DNA of 64,000 bases from positions 106,464 through 170,463 of the forward strand of contig NZ_LMLR01000013.1 of the NCBI RefSeq assembly GCF_001422645.1, given 5' to 3'. This document shows, one piece after another, positions 52,369-63,858 of this stretch. The notes under the pieces are model-generated. The model had not been told where the DNA came from and did not search any database. It saw nothing but the letters and a program-made list of their open reading frames with translations. The position numbers and the translations under genes are program-made. The stretch is from Arthrobacter sp. Leaf69 (GTDB lineage Bacteria; Actinomycetota; Actinomycetes; Actinomycetales; Micrococcaceae). How positions within the stretch are numbered: the stretch's first letter is position 1; each line of letters starts with the position of its first letter.

Positions 52369-52855
52369 TGCCCCCCGCCAGGATCCGGTTTCCTCCGTCT
52401 CCGTGAGGGAGCTCCCGGACCGCGGCCGGGTAGTGTGCCGTGGCTTCATTGAGTCGGTCACCTACGCCCCGGCAAGCCAGGTGGCTGCCTTCACCGCGGT
52501 CGTCGTGGACCACGATGCGCCGGGCAACGAGCCCCAAGGGGCCAGGACCCGCGGCGCCGGGGCAGTGGCGGTCCCCTCAGGATCAGCCGCCGGCCGGCCC
52601 GCAACAGTCCAGACCGCCGGCGGAGCCCAGAACGGCGCAGTGCAGCCCGGCGCAGCCCAGCCCGCAGGCTCCCGGCGCCAGCGGCCTTCCGGTCCCAAGG
52701 ACCGGCTCCGGGTGGTCTGGCTGGGACGCCGCCGCATCCCCGGAGTCGACGCCGGCACCGAACTCCGCCTGCAGGGCATGGTCACCGTCCGTGACGGCCT
52801 GCCCACCATGTTCAATCCCCGCTACGAAATACTCTCCCGCCAGGAGGAGCAATGA
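52361..52855 (+). CDS. OB-fold nucleic-acid-binding-domain protein
   Basis: 164 residues. Two beta-rich blocks (RVVCRGFIESVTYAPASQVAAFTAVVVD and DRLRVVWLGRRRIPGVDAGTELRLQGMVTVRDGLPTMFNPRYEIL) form an OB fold like those of RecG-type wedge proteins. They are separated by a ~45-residue Ala/Gly/Pro/Gln linker. TTG 52361 is the best start: it overlaps the DUF3710 stop and has GGAG ~12 nt upstream. The stop overlaps the DUF3159 ATG. Nucleic acid binding is inferred from the fold only. Confidence 0.82.
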   Translation: MADAPRQDPVSSVSVRELPDRGRVVCRGFIESVTYAPASQVAAFTAVVVDHDAPGNEPQGARTRGAGAVAVPSGSAAGRPATVQTAGGAQNGAVQPGAAQPAGSRRQRPSGPKDRLRVVWLGRRRIPGVDAGTELRLQGMVTVRDGLPTMFNPRYEILSRQEEQ

Positions 52856-53631
52856 CCTTGCCCGAGAAGCCCGAACCAGCAGTCGGACAGGGTTCAGCCG
52901 GACAGGGGCCAGCGGGCCAGGATTCGGCCGGGCACGGCCCAGCGGAGCAGCCCGCGGCAGCTCAGCCGACCGTCGCGGAGCTCGCCGAAGGCTACGCAGC
53001 CAAGGCCGGGCTGCACCGTTCCAGCAACGGCAACATCGACGTGCTCAAAAGTGCCGGCGGGATCCAGGGCATTGCCGAGAGCATCCTTCCCGGCCTGGTG
53101 TTCCTGGTCGCTTTCACGATCACCCGCGAGCTGCCCCTGGCGCTGGTCCTGTCGCTGGCCGCGGCCGCCGTGTTCACCGTAGTCCGGCTGGTCCAGCGCA
53201 AACCGCTGACGCAGGCACTGGCGGGGATTGCCGGCGTCGGGATCTCCGCGTGGCTCGCCAACAGCACCGGCAAGGCCGAAGACTTCTACGTCCCGGGGTT
53301 CTTCACCAACGCCGCCTACATCGTGGCGATGGCCATCTCGATTGCCGTCCGCTGGCCCTTCGCCGGGCTGATCTTCGGCTTCATCCGGAATGAAGGCCTG
53401 GACTGGCGGAAGAATCCAGCCAGGGTCAAGGCCTACCAGCTCGGCACCTGGGTGATCATCGCGGTGCTGGCCCTGCGGCTAGTGGTCCAGGTCCCGCTGT
53501 ACTTCATGGGCGAGCCGGGCTTCGCGGCCCTCGCCACAACGCGGCTCCTGATGGGCGCGCCGCTGTACATCCTGGGCATCTGGGTCGCCTGGCTGCTGAC
53601 CCGGCCCGCTCCGGCCGCCAAAACCAGTTGA
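52852..53631 (+). CDS. DUF3159-family membrane protein
   Basis: 259 residues. A disordered Gly/Gln/Ala N-terminus with repeated GQxSAG-type units (1-40) is followed by five to six TM helices, and the conserved motif WPFAGLIFGFIRNEGLDWRKNP. Conserved membrane protein of actinobacteria, always near dut and trkA; function unknown, but its place beside potassium-uptake regulators makes a transport or osmotic role worth considering. ATGA overlap with the OB-fold gene. Confidence 0.92.
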   Translation: MTLPEKPEPAVGQGSAGQGPAGQDSAGHGPAEQPAAAQPTVAELAEGYAAKAGLHRSSNGNIDVLKSAGGIQGIAESILPGLVFLVAFTITRELPLALVLSLAAAAVFTVVRLVQRKPLTQALAGIAGVGISAWLANSTGKAEDFYVPGFFTNAAYIVAMAISIAVRWPFAGLIFGFIRNEGLDWRKNPARVKAYQLGTWVIIAVLALRLVVQVPLYFMGEPGFAALATTRLLMGAPLYILGIWVAWLLTRPAPAAKTS

Positions 53632-53632
53632 C

Positions 53633-53681
53633 CTGTCAGTTGGAGTCGTTATCAAGGTGCCATAACCACTCCAACTGACAG
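53633..53681. terminator. AT-richer 49-bp inverted repeat between DUF3159 and trkA genes
   Basis: Arms 53633-53646/53668-53681 (14 bp, perfect) and 53648-53652/53662-53666 (5 bp) with one C-C mismatch and a 9-nt loop. It is clearly lower in GC than the flanks. It lies between convergent genes and probably stops both; it could also be a dispersed repeat element. Confidence 0.7.
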
Positions 53682-53691
53682 CGCAAGCGAG

Positions 53692-54417
53692 TCAGCCGTC
53701 GAAGCCGTCGTCGGCGGCAACGGCCGCTTGGTCGTGGTCAGGCTCCTCGTCCTCCGCCGATTCGGAAGAGAGGAGGGCGCGCAGCTCATCCTCGGCCGCA
53801 ATCGTGGTCACAAAGAACAGTTCGTCCCCGCCGTCGATCACGTCGTCGCGGCTCGGGGTGATGGGCGCCTGGTCGCGCAGGATCGCCACGAGGGTCGAAT
53901 CCTCCGGCCAGTCGATGCTGCCCACCGTCAGCCCAATCACGTGCGAATCATGGGGGACCGTGAATTCGACGAGGGATGACACCCCCGTCTGCAGGGTCAG
54001 CAGGCGGACCAGGTCACCGATCTCCACCGCTTCCTCGACCAGGGCGGTCATAAGCTGCGGGGTGTTAACCGCGACGTCGACGCCCCAAGAGTCATCGAAC
54101 ATCCAGTCGTTCTTGGGGTTGTTGACCCGGCCCACCGTCCGTCCGACGCCGAATTCGGTCTTCGCGAGCAGTGAGACCACCAGATTCACCTTGTCGTCGC
54201 CGGTCGCGGAAACCACGACGTCGGCGTCCTCCAGTTTCGCGTCCTGGAGCGTGCTCAGTTCGCAGGCATCGCCGACCAGCCAGTGGGCGCCGCGCAGGCC
54301 GCTGCGCCCGATCACTTCCGGCTTCAGGTCGATCAGCAGGATCTCGTGTTTGTGGGCCAACAGTTCGCGCGCGATCGAGGAACCGACGCTTCCCGCCCCG
54401 ACAATGACGACTTTCAC
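53692..54417 (-). CDS. TrkA-family potassium uptake regulator (second of pair)
   Basis: 241 residues. RCK_N domain with NAD-binding GAGSVGSSIARELL (7-20) and a Rossmann strand ILLID, then a C-terminal TrkA_C domain (~140-215). An acidic tail (SESAEDEEPDHDQ) ends the protein. GTG 54417 directly follows the TAA of the preceding trkA gene and has AAGGAG upstream, so the pair is coupled. No TrkH/TrkG channel subunit is in the window. Confidence 0.92.
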   Translation of the reverse strand: MKVVIVGAGSVGSSIARELLAHKHEILLIDLKPEVIGRSGLRGAHWLVGDACELSTLQDAKLEDADVVVSATGDDKVNLVVSLLAKTEFGVGRTVGRVNNPKNDWMFDDSWGVDVAVNTPQLMTALVEEAVEIGDLVRLLTLQTGVSSLVEFTVPHDSHVIGLTVGSIDWPEDSTLVAILRDQAPITPSRDDVIDGGDELFFVTTIAAEDELRALLSSESAEDEEPDHDQAAVAADDGFDG

Positions 54418-55089
54418 TTAGGACTCCTTGGCGGGGGACTTGGCCAGAATGTGGGCGACTTCGGTGCTCCGGTCCACGGCGAGCATGGCATGCACCGTGT
54501 CTCCGTCCTGGTACAGGGTGCCGGCCACGGGCAGCATGCCCTCGCCGAACCGGGTGAGGTAGGCGACGCGGATGCCGGCGGCCTTCTCGATCGACGTCAC
54601 CGGGTGGCCGATCCACTCGGGGTTCAGGTCCACCTCGGCGAGCACCAGCCGGCCCGAGGGGTCCCGGAAGTCGCCGGCAAGGTGCTGTTCGGGAAGGATC
54701 CGCCGGAGCACCTGGTCGGCGCTCCAGCGCACGGCGGCGACCGTGGGGATGCCTAGCCGCTGGTAGATCTCCGCTCGGCCCGGATCGTAGATCCTGGCGA
54801 CTACGTGCGGGACGTGGAAGGTTTCGCGGGCCACCCGGGTGGCCAGGATATTGGAGTTGTCGCCGCTGGAGACGGCCGCGAAGGCGTAGGCGTCCGCGAC
54901 ACCGGCCTGCTTCAGGGTCTCCCGGTCGAATCCGACGCCGGTGACCTTGCGGCCCGTGAAGCCCGCGCGGAGCCGCCGGAACGCGCGGTCATCCTGGTCG
55001 ATGATGGCCACGGAGTGGCCCGCGTCCTCGAGGGTGTGCGCCAGGGTTGCCCCCACGCGGCCACAACCCATGATCACGAAGTGCGCCAA
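54418..55089 (-). CDS. TrkA-family potassium uptake regulator (first of pair)
   Basis: 223 residues. RCK_N domain with GCGRVGATLAHTLEDAGH (8-25) and acidic residue in IIDQDDRAF for the ribose, then ATRVARETFHVPHVVARIYDPGRAEIYQRLG, and a C-terminal TrkA_C domain (VDLNPEWIGHPVTSIEK). TTG 55089 has AAGGAGG 5 nt upstream. Mycobacterial CeoB/CeoC are the equivalent two-gene pair. Divergent from the KimA-like gene. Confidence 0.92.
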   Translation of the reverse strand: MAHFVIMGCGRVGATLAHTLEDAGHSVAIIDQDDRAFRRLRAGFTGRKVTGVGFDRETLKQAGVADAYAFAAVSSGDNSNILATRVARETFHVPHVVARIYDPGRAEIYQRLGIPTVAAVRWSADQVLRRILPEQHLAGDFRDPSGRLVLAEVDLNPEWIGHPVTSIEKAAGIRVAYLTRFGEGMLPVAGTLYQDGDTVHAMLAVDRSTEVAHILAKSPAKES

Positions 55090-55301
55090 CCGTGCCTCCT
55101 TTGTTCCTGTATTGCCTTAACAGCTGCTGCTGCGTAAAACAATACCGGCCACTGCCGGGCGCGGAGCCAGCCCCGCAACCTGCGCCTTAACCTGCTTGGC
55201 CGCAGCGCGCGGCCACCCGCCCGGCAGCGGGCGCGGCCACCAACAAGTCTGCCCCAGCCGGCAGGGACGGCCGCCGTCATGACATCGGCTCCGAATGGGA
55301 C

Positions 55302-55307
55302 TAGCTT
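55302..55307 (+). promoter_or_regulatory. -10 hexamer, probable leaderless start of the KimA-like gene
   Basis: TAGCTT ends 6 nt before GTG 55314; no ribosome-binding site. This supports GTG 55314 over GTG 55311. Confidence 0.45.
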
Positions 55308-55313
55308 TGTGTG

Positions 55314-57290
55314 GTGCCGACAATATTCAATGCCGTGAAGCGGGTGCTGGTAGGCAGGCCCTTCCGGAACGACAGCCTGGCCCACACCCTGTTGCCCAAG
55401 CGGATCGCCCTGCCCATTTTCGCCTCTGACGCGCTGTCGTCCGTGGCGTACGCGCCCGATGAAATCCTTCTGACGCTGGCGCTGGCCGGCGTCAGTGCCG
55501 TGGCGTTCTCGCCGTGGGTGGGCCTGGCCGTCATGGTGGTGCTGCTGACCGTGGTCGCCTCCTACCGGCAGAACGTCCACGCCTACCCCTCCGGCGGCGG
55601 CGACTATGAGATCGCGAACGAGAACCTGGGCAAGTACGCCGGGCTCACCGTGGCCTCCGCACTGCTGGTCGACTACGTGCTGACCGTCGCCGTATCGATG
55701 TCCTCCGCCGCCACCTACCTGACCACCGCGGTGCCGGCACTGCATGGCCAGCAGGCCGCCATCGCGACCATCGGTGTGGTGATCCTGGCCCTCGTGAACC
55801 TGCGCGGCATCAAGGAGGCCGGCAGCGTCTTCGCCGTACCCACCTATATCTTCATGGCGGCCATCCTCGGCATGACGGCCGTCGGCGTCTTCCAGGCCGC
55901 CACCGGCCAGCTGGGCCAGGCGCCCTCGGCTGCCTTCACGATTGTCCCGGCGCCCGGGTTCGACGAGGGGCTCGTCGGCCTCGCCGGCGCGTTCCTGTTG
56001 CTCCGCGCGTTTTCCTCCGGCGCCGCCGCTTTGACTGGCATTGAGGCCATCAGCAACGGTGTGCCGAACTTCAAGAAGCCCAAAAGCAAAAACGCCGCTA
56101 CCACCCTGCTGTTGCTCGGTGTGATCGCCGCTTCCATGCTGGCCGGGATCATCTACCTGGCCAACGCCACGAAAGTGCACATCGTGCTGGACCCGGCCAC
56201 CGAGTTCCTGTTGGACGGCCAGCCGCTGCCGGAGGGCTACATCCAGAGTCCGGCGATCAGCCAGATTGCCCAGACCATCTTTGGCGCAGCGTCCATCCCG
56301 TTCTTCATCGTTGTCGCTGCCACCGGCGTGATCCTGGTGTTCGCCTCCAACACGGCGTTCAACGGCTTCCCGGTGCTGGGCTCGATCCTGGCCCAGGACG
56401 GTTACCTTCCGCGCCAGCTGCGCACCCGGGGGGACCGGCTGGCCTTCAGCAACGGCGTCCTGGCCCTGGCCACCGGGGCCCTGGTGCTGATCATCGCGTT
56501 CAACGCGGACGTCACCAAGCTCATCCAGCTCTACATCGTGGGAGTCTTCATCTCCTTCACGGTGAGCCAGCTCGGTATGATCCGGCACTGGGGCCGGGAG
56601 CTGAAACTCGCGAAGGACCCGGCAGCGAAACGGCGGATGGTCAAGTCCCGCACCATCAACACCATCGGTTTCGGCATGACCTCACTGGTGCTGGTGATCG
56701 TCCTCATTACCAAGTTCCAGCAGGGCGCCTGGATCGCGCTGCTGGCCATGTTCGTGCTGTTCCTGATCATGTGGAGCATCCGGGCGCATTACGACAATGT
56801 GGCCAAGGAACTCGCGGTGGACGAGGACACCTCGCCGCGTGCCCTGCCCACCCGCGTGCACGCCGTGCTGCTTGTCTCGCACGTCCGCAAGCCGGTGCTC
56901 CGGGCGCTGGCCTACGCCCGCGCATCGCGGCCCTCCCGGCTGGACGCCATCACCGTGGACATCAGCACCGAAGAGACCGAGCAGACGGTCGCGGACTGGG
57001 AGAAGCTGGAAATCCCGGTACCGTTGACGGTGCTGGCCAGCCCGTTCCGCGAAACGGTGACGCCCATCATGGAGTACATCAAGAACATGCGGCGCGATTC
57101 GCCCCGCGACCTGATCGTCGTCTACATCCCCGAGTACGTCGTGGGCAAGTGGTGGGAGCAACTGGTGCACAACCAGACCGCACTGCGCATCAAGACCCGG
57201 CTGCACTTCGAGCCGGGCGTCATGGTGGCCAGTGTGCCGTGGCAGCTGAAATCATCCGAAGAAGCCAAGAGACTGCAGGACATCCAATGA
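55314..57290 (+). CDS. KimA-like APC/KUP-family potassium importer
   Basis: 658 residues: ~12 TM helices (1-~475) and a ~150-residue cytoplasmic C-terminal domain. Strong resemblance to KimA of Bacillus subtilis: KRVLVGRP near the start, SDALSSVAYAPDEILL in TM1, YPSGGGDYEIANENLG, LLVDYVLTVAVSMSS, AFSSGAAALTGIEAISNGVP, and the C-terminal KWWEQLVHNQTALRIKTRL. KimA imports K+ with H+ and is inhibited by c-di-AMP at its cytoplasmic domain. The two divergent TrkA regulators support a potassium role. It is often labelled only as amino acid permease. Its stop overlaps the RNA methyltransferase start. Confidence 0.85.
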   Translation: MPTIFNAVKRVLVGRPFRNDSLAHTLLPKRIALPIFASDALSSVAYAPDEILLTLALAGVSAVAFSPWVGLAVMVVLLTVVASYRQNVHAYPSGGGDYEIANENLGKYAGLTVASALLVDYVLTVAVSMSSAATYLTTAVPALHGQQAAIATIGVVILALVNLRGIKEAGSVFAVPTYIFMAAILGMTAVGVFQAATGQLGQAPSAAFTIVPAPGFDEGLVGLAGAFLLLRAFSSGAAALTGIEAISNGVPNFKKPKSKNAATTLLLLGVIAASMLAGIIYLANATKVHIVLDPATEFLLDGQPLPEGYIQSPAISQIAQTIFGAASIPFFIVVAATGVILVFASNTAFNGFPVLGSILAQDGYLPRQLRTRGDRLAFSNGVLALATGALVLIIAFNADVTKLIQLYIVGVFISFTVSQLGMIRHWGRELKLAKDPAAKRRMVKSRTINTIGFGMTSLVLVIVLITKFQQGAWIALLAMFVLFLIMWSIRAHYDNVAKELAVDEDTSPRALPTRVHAVLLVSHVRKPVLRALAYARASRPSRLDAITVDISTEETEQTVADWEKLEIPVPLTVLASPFRETVTPIMEYIKNMRRDSPRDLIVVYIPEYVVGKWWEQLVHNQTALRIKTRLHFEPGVMVASVPWQLKSSEEAKRLQDIQ

Positions 57291-58645
57291 GCTCCGAGAC
57301 CCAGACGCAAACCCACACAGAACTGACCGTCGACGTCGGTCCGGTCGCCCACGGCGGACACTGCGTGGCCCGGCATGAAGGACGCGTGATTTTCGTCCGC
57401 CACGGCATCCCCGGCGAAAAGGTCCGCGTCCGCCTCACGGAGTCCGGCCCGGACGCCAAGTTCTGGCGCGGCGACGTCGTGGAAGTCCTGGCGGCTTCCC
57501 CCGACCGGGTGGAACACTTCTGGGACCTGGCGGATTCCGTGCGCTCCTGGTCGCACCGCCACCCGCCCGTGGGCGGCGCCGAACTCGGCCACATCTCCCT
57601 GGAGCGCCAGCGCAGCCTCAAGGCCGAGGTGCTGGCGGAACAGCTGCGCCGCCTGGCCGGCGTCGACCTCCCGGAGGGGGAGGGAGTCATCGTGGAAGCG
57701 GTGGGGGAGCCCGGAACGCCTGCGGCGGCGGGCCTCGCCTGGCGGACCCGCGCGGGCTTCGCGGTGACCCCGGCCGGAAAGCTCGGCATGCATGCGCACC
57801 GTTCCGACACCGTCCTCCCGGTCCGGGACATGCCCCTGGCCGTGGACGCGATCAACGCGCTCCGGCTCTGGGACATCGACCTGCAGGGCATCGACCGCAT
57901 TGAGGTGGCCGCGCCGGCCAACGGCTCCCGCCCGCTGGTGCTCCTGGTCCCGGCCGCGGGAACCCGCGCGAAGCGGCTCAGCGCGGTCCTCGCCCAGATG
58001 CCCGACGACGTCTCGGTGGCCAGCTTCGACCCGGTCAAGGGCGAAGTCCTGCGGCTGCGCGGGCGCACCTACGTGCAGGAATCCGCCGCCGGCCACGACT
58101 ACCGCGTCACCGGCGACGGTTTCTGGCAGATCCACCGGGACGCCCCGGATACCCTCATCGGAGCCGTCACCGGCTTCCTGCGGGACGGCGGTTACCTTGA
58201 CGCCGGCGCCGTCGTGGCGGATCTCTACGCCGGGGCGGGCCTCTTCACCGGGCCGCTCGCGGACGCCGTGGGCGTCACCGGGTCCGTCCTGTCCGTGGAA
58301 GGATCGCCAGGCACCAGCCGGGACGCCCGCAAGAACCTCCATGACGCGTCCCAGGTCGAAATCGTCCAGGGCAGGGTGGAACGGGTCCTGCGCGACAAGG
58401 CACGCACGTTCGACGCCGTCCTGCTGGACCCGCCCCGGGCCGGCGCCGGCAAGGCCGTTGTGAACCAGCTGGTCGCCGCCGGCCCCCGGGCCGTTGCCTA
58501 TGTGTCCTGCGATCCGGCGTCCTTTGCCCGCGATCTGGGCTACTTCCAGCAGTCCGGCTGGGAACTGAACGGGCTGCGGGCGTTTGACCTGTACCCGCAC
58601 ACTCACCACATGGAGACTGTGGCGCTGCTGACTCCCCGGGGCTGA
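57287..58645 (+). CDS. TRAM-domain class I SAM-dependent RNA methyltransferase
   Basis: 452 residues. An N-terminal TRAM domain (~12-75; VGPVAHGGHCVARHEGRVIFVRHGIPGE), then a TrmA/RlmD-type methyltransferase: GFWQIHRDAPDTLI, VVADLYAGAGLFTGPLAD (SAM motif I), LLDPPRAGAGK, and the catalytic Cys in VSCDPASFARDL. Methylates C5 of uridine in tRNA or rRNA; which site cannot be read from the sequence. The four-Cys FeS cluster of RumA is not evident. ATG 57287 overlaps the KimA-like stop (ATGA). Confidence 0.9.
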   Translation: MSSETQTQTHTELTVDVGPVAHGGHCVARHEGRVIFVRHGIPGEKVRVRLTESGPDAKFWRGDVVEVLAASPDRVEHFWDLADSVRSWSHRHPPVGGAELGHISLERQRSLKAEVLAEQLRRLAGVDLPEGEGVIVEAVGEPGTPAAAGLAWRTRAGFAVTPAGKLGMHAHRSDTVLPVRDMPLAVDAINALRLWDIDLQGIDRIEVAAPANGSRPLVLLVPAAGTRAKRLSAVLAQMPDDVSVASFDPVKGEVLRLRGRTYVQESAAGHDYRVTGDGFWQIHRDAPDTLIGAVTGFLRDGGYLDAGAVVADLYAGAGLFTGPLADAVGVTGSVLSVEGSPGTSRDARKNLHDASQVEIVQGRVERVLRDKARTFDAVLLDPPRAGAGKAVVNQLVAAGPRAVAYVSCDPASFARDLGYFQQSGWELNGLRAFDLYPHTHHMETVALLTPRG

Positions 58646-58718
58646 GGCCACTAGGATGGGCGGAGTAGTCCGACGTCGCGCTCCGTAATCACGGCTGACT
58701 CCTGCACCCTGTACTGAT

Positions 58719-58734
58719 CCTTGTGCGAACAAGG
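58719..58734. promoter_or_regulatory. Dyad A upstream of acnA
   Basis: CCTTGT-GCGA-ACAAGG, a perfect 6-bp palindrome with a 4-nt centre, about 82 bp before the acnA ATG. Confidence 0.6.
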
Positions 58735-58742
58735 CCAAGCAT

Positions 58743-58762
58743 TAGTTAGGACCCCCTAACTA
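58743..58762. promoter_or_regulatory. Dyad B upstream of acnA
   Basis: TAGTTAGG-ACCC-CCTAACTA, a perfect 8-bp palindrome with a 4-nt centre. It has IdeR/DtxR-like TTAGG/CCTAA half-sites but differs from the full iron box. It may overlap the acnA -10. Confidence 0.65.
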
Positions 58763-58815
58763 GCAAGGGGTCTGCGGCGCGACAAAGATGAAACTGTTGC
58801 GAGAGGAGTCCTGCG

Positions 58816-61629
<2,814 letters not shown>

Positions 61630-61651
61630 CGCAGACCGAGCAGCCCAACGA

Positions 61652-61688
61652 GAAAGCCCCGGCCCGTCACCGACGGACCGGGGCTTTC
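61652..61688 (+). terminator. Terminator of acnA
   Basis: GAAAGCCCCGG...CCGGGGCTTTC hairpin (arms 61652-61667 and 61672-61688 with a small internal mismatch) 22 bp after the stop, with flanking T's (CTTTC). Confidence 0.85.
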
Positions 61689-61720
61689 CCGTTCCGGCAC
61701 CAGGGCTTCTCCGGAGGCGT

Positions 61721-61726
61721 TAGAGT
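61721..61726 (+). promoter_or_regulatory. -10 hexamer of dxs
   Basis: TAGAGT, in the same GCGTTAGAGT context as ahead of dut. Transcription would start near 61733, leaving a short ~28-nt leader with a good ribosome-binding site. Confidence 0.45.
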
Positions 61727-61760
61727 TAAAAGGCATGTCTACCACCCGAAGGAGGGGCCG

Positions 61761-63734
61761 TTGGGAATCTTGGAGACCATCCGGAATCCGCAGGACCTGA
61801 GCAAGTTGTCCGAGGCGCAGCTGGATCAGCTGGCAGCCGAGGTCAGGGAGTTCCTGATCGGCAACGTCTCCCAGACGGGCGGGCACCTGGGCCCCAACCT
61901 CGGCGTCGTCGAACTCACCCTCGCGGTCCACCGGATCTTCGATTCCCCCCGCGACAGCATCGTCTTCGACACCGGCCACCAGTCGTACGTGCACAAGCTC
62001 CTCACCGGACGCCAGGACTTCAGCACCCTGCGCCAGCAGGGCGGCCTGTCCGGATACCCGGACCGCGCCGAATCCGAACACGACATCGTCGAAAGCTCGC
62101 ACGCCTCCTCCTCGCTCTCCTGGGCGGACGGGATCTCCCGCGCCCGGCAGCTGACCGGCGACGGCGACCGGTACGTCATCGCCGTCGTCGGCGACGGCGC
62201 CCTCACCGGCGGCATGGCCTGGGAGGCCATCAACAACATCGCCGCGGACAAGAAACGCCGCGTTGTGATCGTCGTCAACGACAACGGCCGCTCCTACGCG
62301 CCCACCGTGGGCGGATTCGCGGACTACCTCGCCTCGCTGCGCCCCACCATCGACTCCTTCCGCGCCGCGCCCGCCTACGAAGGCACCCTGGACTGGTGGC
62401 GGAGGAAGCTGCAGAACGGCGGACCCGCGGGCCAGTTCACCTACCGCAGCCTGCACGCCATGAAAAAGGGCGTCAAGGACTGGTGGGCCCCTCAGGGCAT
62501 GTTCGAGGACCTCGGGATGAAGTACATCGGCCCCGTGGACGGCCACAACCTCCAGGCCATGGAGGCCGCACTGGCCACCGCCAAGAACTACGCCGGTCCC
62601 GTGATCGTGCACGCCATGACCGAAAAGGGCCACGGCTACGCGCCCGCCCGCGCGCATGAAGCCGACCAGTTCCACGCCGTCGGGATCATCGACCCCGAGA
62701 CCGGCGAACCCACCGAGGCCGGCGGCGCGAAGTCCTGGACGTCCGTCTTCGCCGACGAGATCGCCGACATCGCGGACGAACGCCACGACATCGTGGGCAT
62801 CACCGGCGCCATGCTGATTCCCGTCGGGCTGCATAAATTCGCGGCGCGGCACCCGGAGCGGGTATTCGACGTCGGCATCGCCGAGCAGCACGCCCTCACC
62901 TCCGCCGCCGGCATGGCTTTCGGCGGACTGCACCCCGTCGTCGCGGTCTACGCGACGTTCCTGAACCGCGCCTTCGACCAGCTCCTGATGGACGTTGCCC
63001 TGCACAAGGCCGGTGTCACGATCGTCCTGGACCGGGCCGGCGTGACCGGGCCCGACGGCGCCAGCCACCACGGCATGTGGGACATGGCCATGGTCCAGAT
63101 CGTGCCCGGGCTGCACCTCGCGGCGCCCCGCGACGCCAGCCGGCTCCGCGAGGAACTGCGTGAAGCCGTCGCCATTGAGGACGCCCCCAGCGTGATCCGC
63201 TACTCCAAGGGCACAGTGGGGGCTGAGGTGGAGGCCATCGAGCGGCTCAACGACGGAGTGGACGTGCTGGCGCGCCGCCCGGCCGGCTCCAGCGACAACG
63301 ACGTGTTGATCGTCAGTGTCGGGGCGATGTCCGAACTCGCCCTGGACGTTTCCAACCGGCTCGGCGCGCAGGGCATCAGCTCCACCGTCGTGGATCCGCG
63401 CTGGGTCCTCCCGGTTCCCCAATCCGTCATCGCCCTCGCCTCCCACCACCGCCTTGTCATCTGCATCGAGGACGGGGTCCGCGCCGGCGGCGTCGGGTCC
63501 CGGATCCGGCAGGAAATGCGGGCGGCCGGGGTGGACACCGCACTGAACGAGGTGGGCCTCCCGGTTGAGTTCCTGGACCACGGATCCCGCAGCCAGGTCC
63601 TGGAGCGGGTGGGCCTGACCGCGCAGCAGATCACGCACGACGTCGTCGCGCAGGTCCTGGGGACCAAGGTGCCGTTCGCGCGGCCCCTCCCGGGCCAGGC
63701 GCACCCCAGCACGGGCAGCCTGCCGATTCAGTGA
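61761..63734 (+). CDS. dxs: 1-deoxy-D-xylulose-5-phosphate synthase
   Basis: 657 residues. First enzyme of the MEP isoprenoid pathway, joining pyruvate and glyceraldehyde 3-phosphate with thiamine diphosphate. N-terminal [31 protein letters not shown], the TPP motif [16 protein letters not shown] (~143 onward) and the catalytic Glu in [16 protein letters not shown] (~374), then [18 protein letters not shown] 61761 is chosen because GAAGGAGGGG lies 4 nt upstream and gives the usual [13 protein letters not shown] start. Confidence 0.96.
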   Translation: MGILETIRNPQDLSKLSEAQLDQLAAEVREFLIGNVSQTGGHLGPNLGVVELTLAVHRIFDSPRDSIVFDTGHQSYVHKLLTGRQDFSTLRQQGGLSGYPDRAESEHDIVESSHASSSLSWADGISRARQLTGDGDRYVIAVVGDGALTGGMAWEAINNIAADKKRRVVIVVNDNGRSYAPTVGGFADYLASLRPTIDSFRAAPAYEGTLDWWRRKLQNGGPAGQFTYRSLHAMKKGVKDWWAPQGMFEDLGMKYIGPVDGHNLQAMEAALATAKNYAGPVIVHAMTEKGHGYAPARAHEADQFHAVGIIDPETGEPTEAGGAKSWTSVFADEIADIADERHDIVGITGAMLIPVGLHKFAARHPERVFDVGIAEQHALTSAAGMAFGGLHPVVAVYATFLNRAFDQLLMDVALHKAGVTIVLDRAGVTGPDGASHHGMWDMAMVQIVPGLHLAAPRDASRLREELREAVAIEDAPSVIRYSKGTVGAEVEAIERLNDGVDVLARRPAGSSDNDVLIVSVGAMSELALDVSNRLGAQGISSTVVDPRWVLPVPQSVIALASHHRLVICIEDGVRAGGVGSRIRQEMRAAGVDTALNEVGLPVEFLDHGSRSQVLERVGLTAQQITHDVVAQVLGTKVPFARPLPGQAHPSTGSLPIQ

Positions 63735-63858
63735 AGACACCCGGCGCAGCCGTGGCGGATGGTTTCGCCGCGGCACCGGACCAGGTTTACCAGGCCGTCA
63801 AGGCACAAGAGCCACCGTTCGACGGCACAGTCCGCGAATGGTTCAGGAGAGGACGGGC

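Noticed and set aside
58743..58762. Classical IdeR/DtxR iron box
   Set aside because: Half-sites resemble TTAGG/CCTAA but the centre and spacing do not match the 19-bp consensus.
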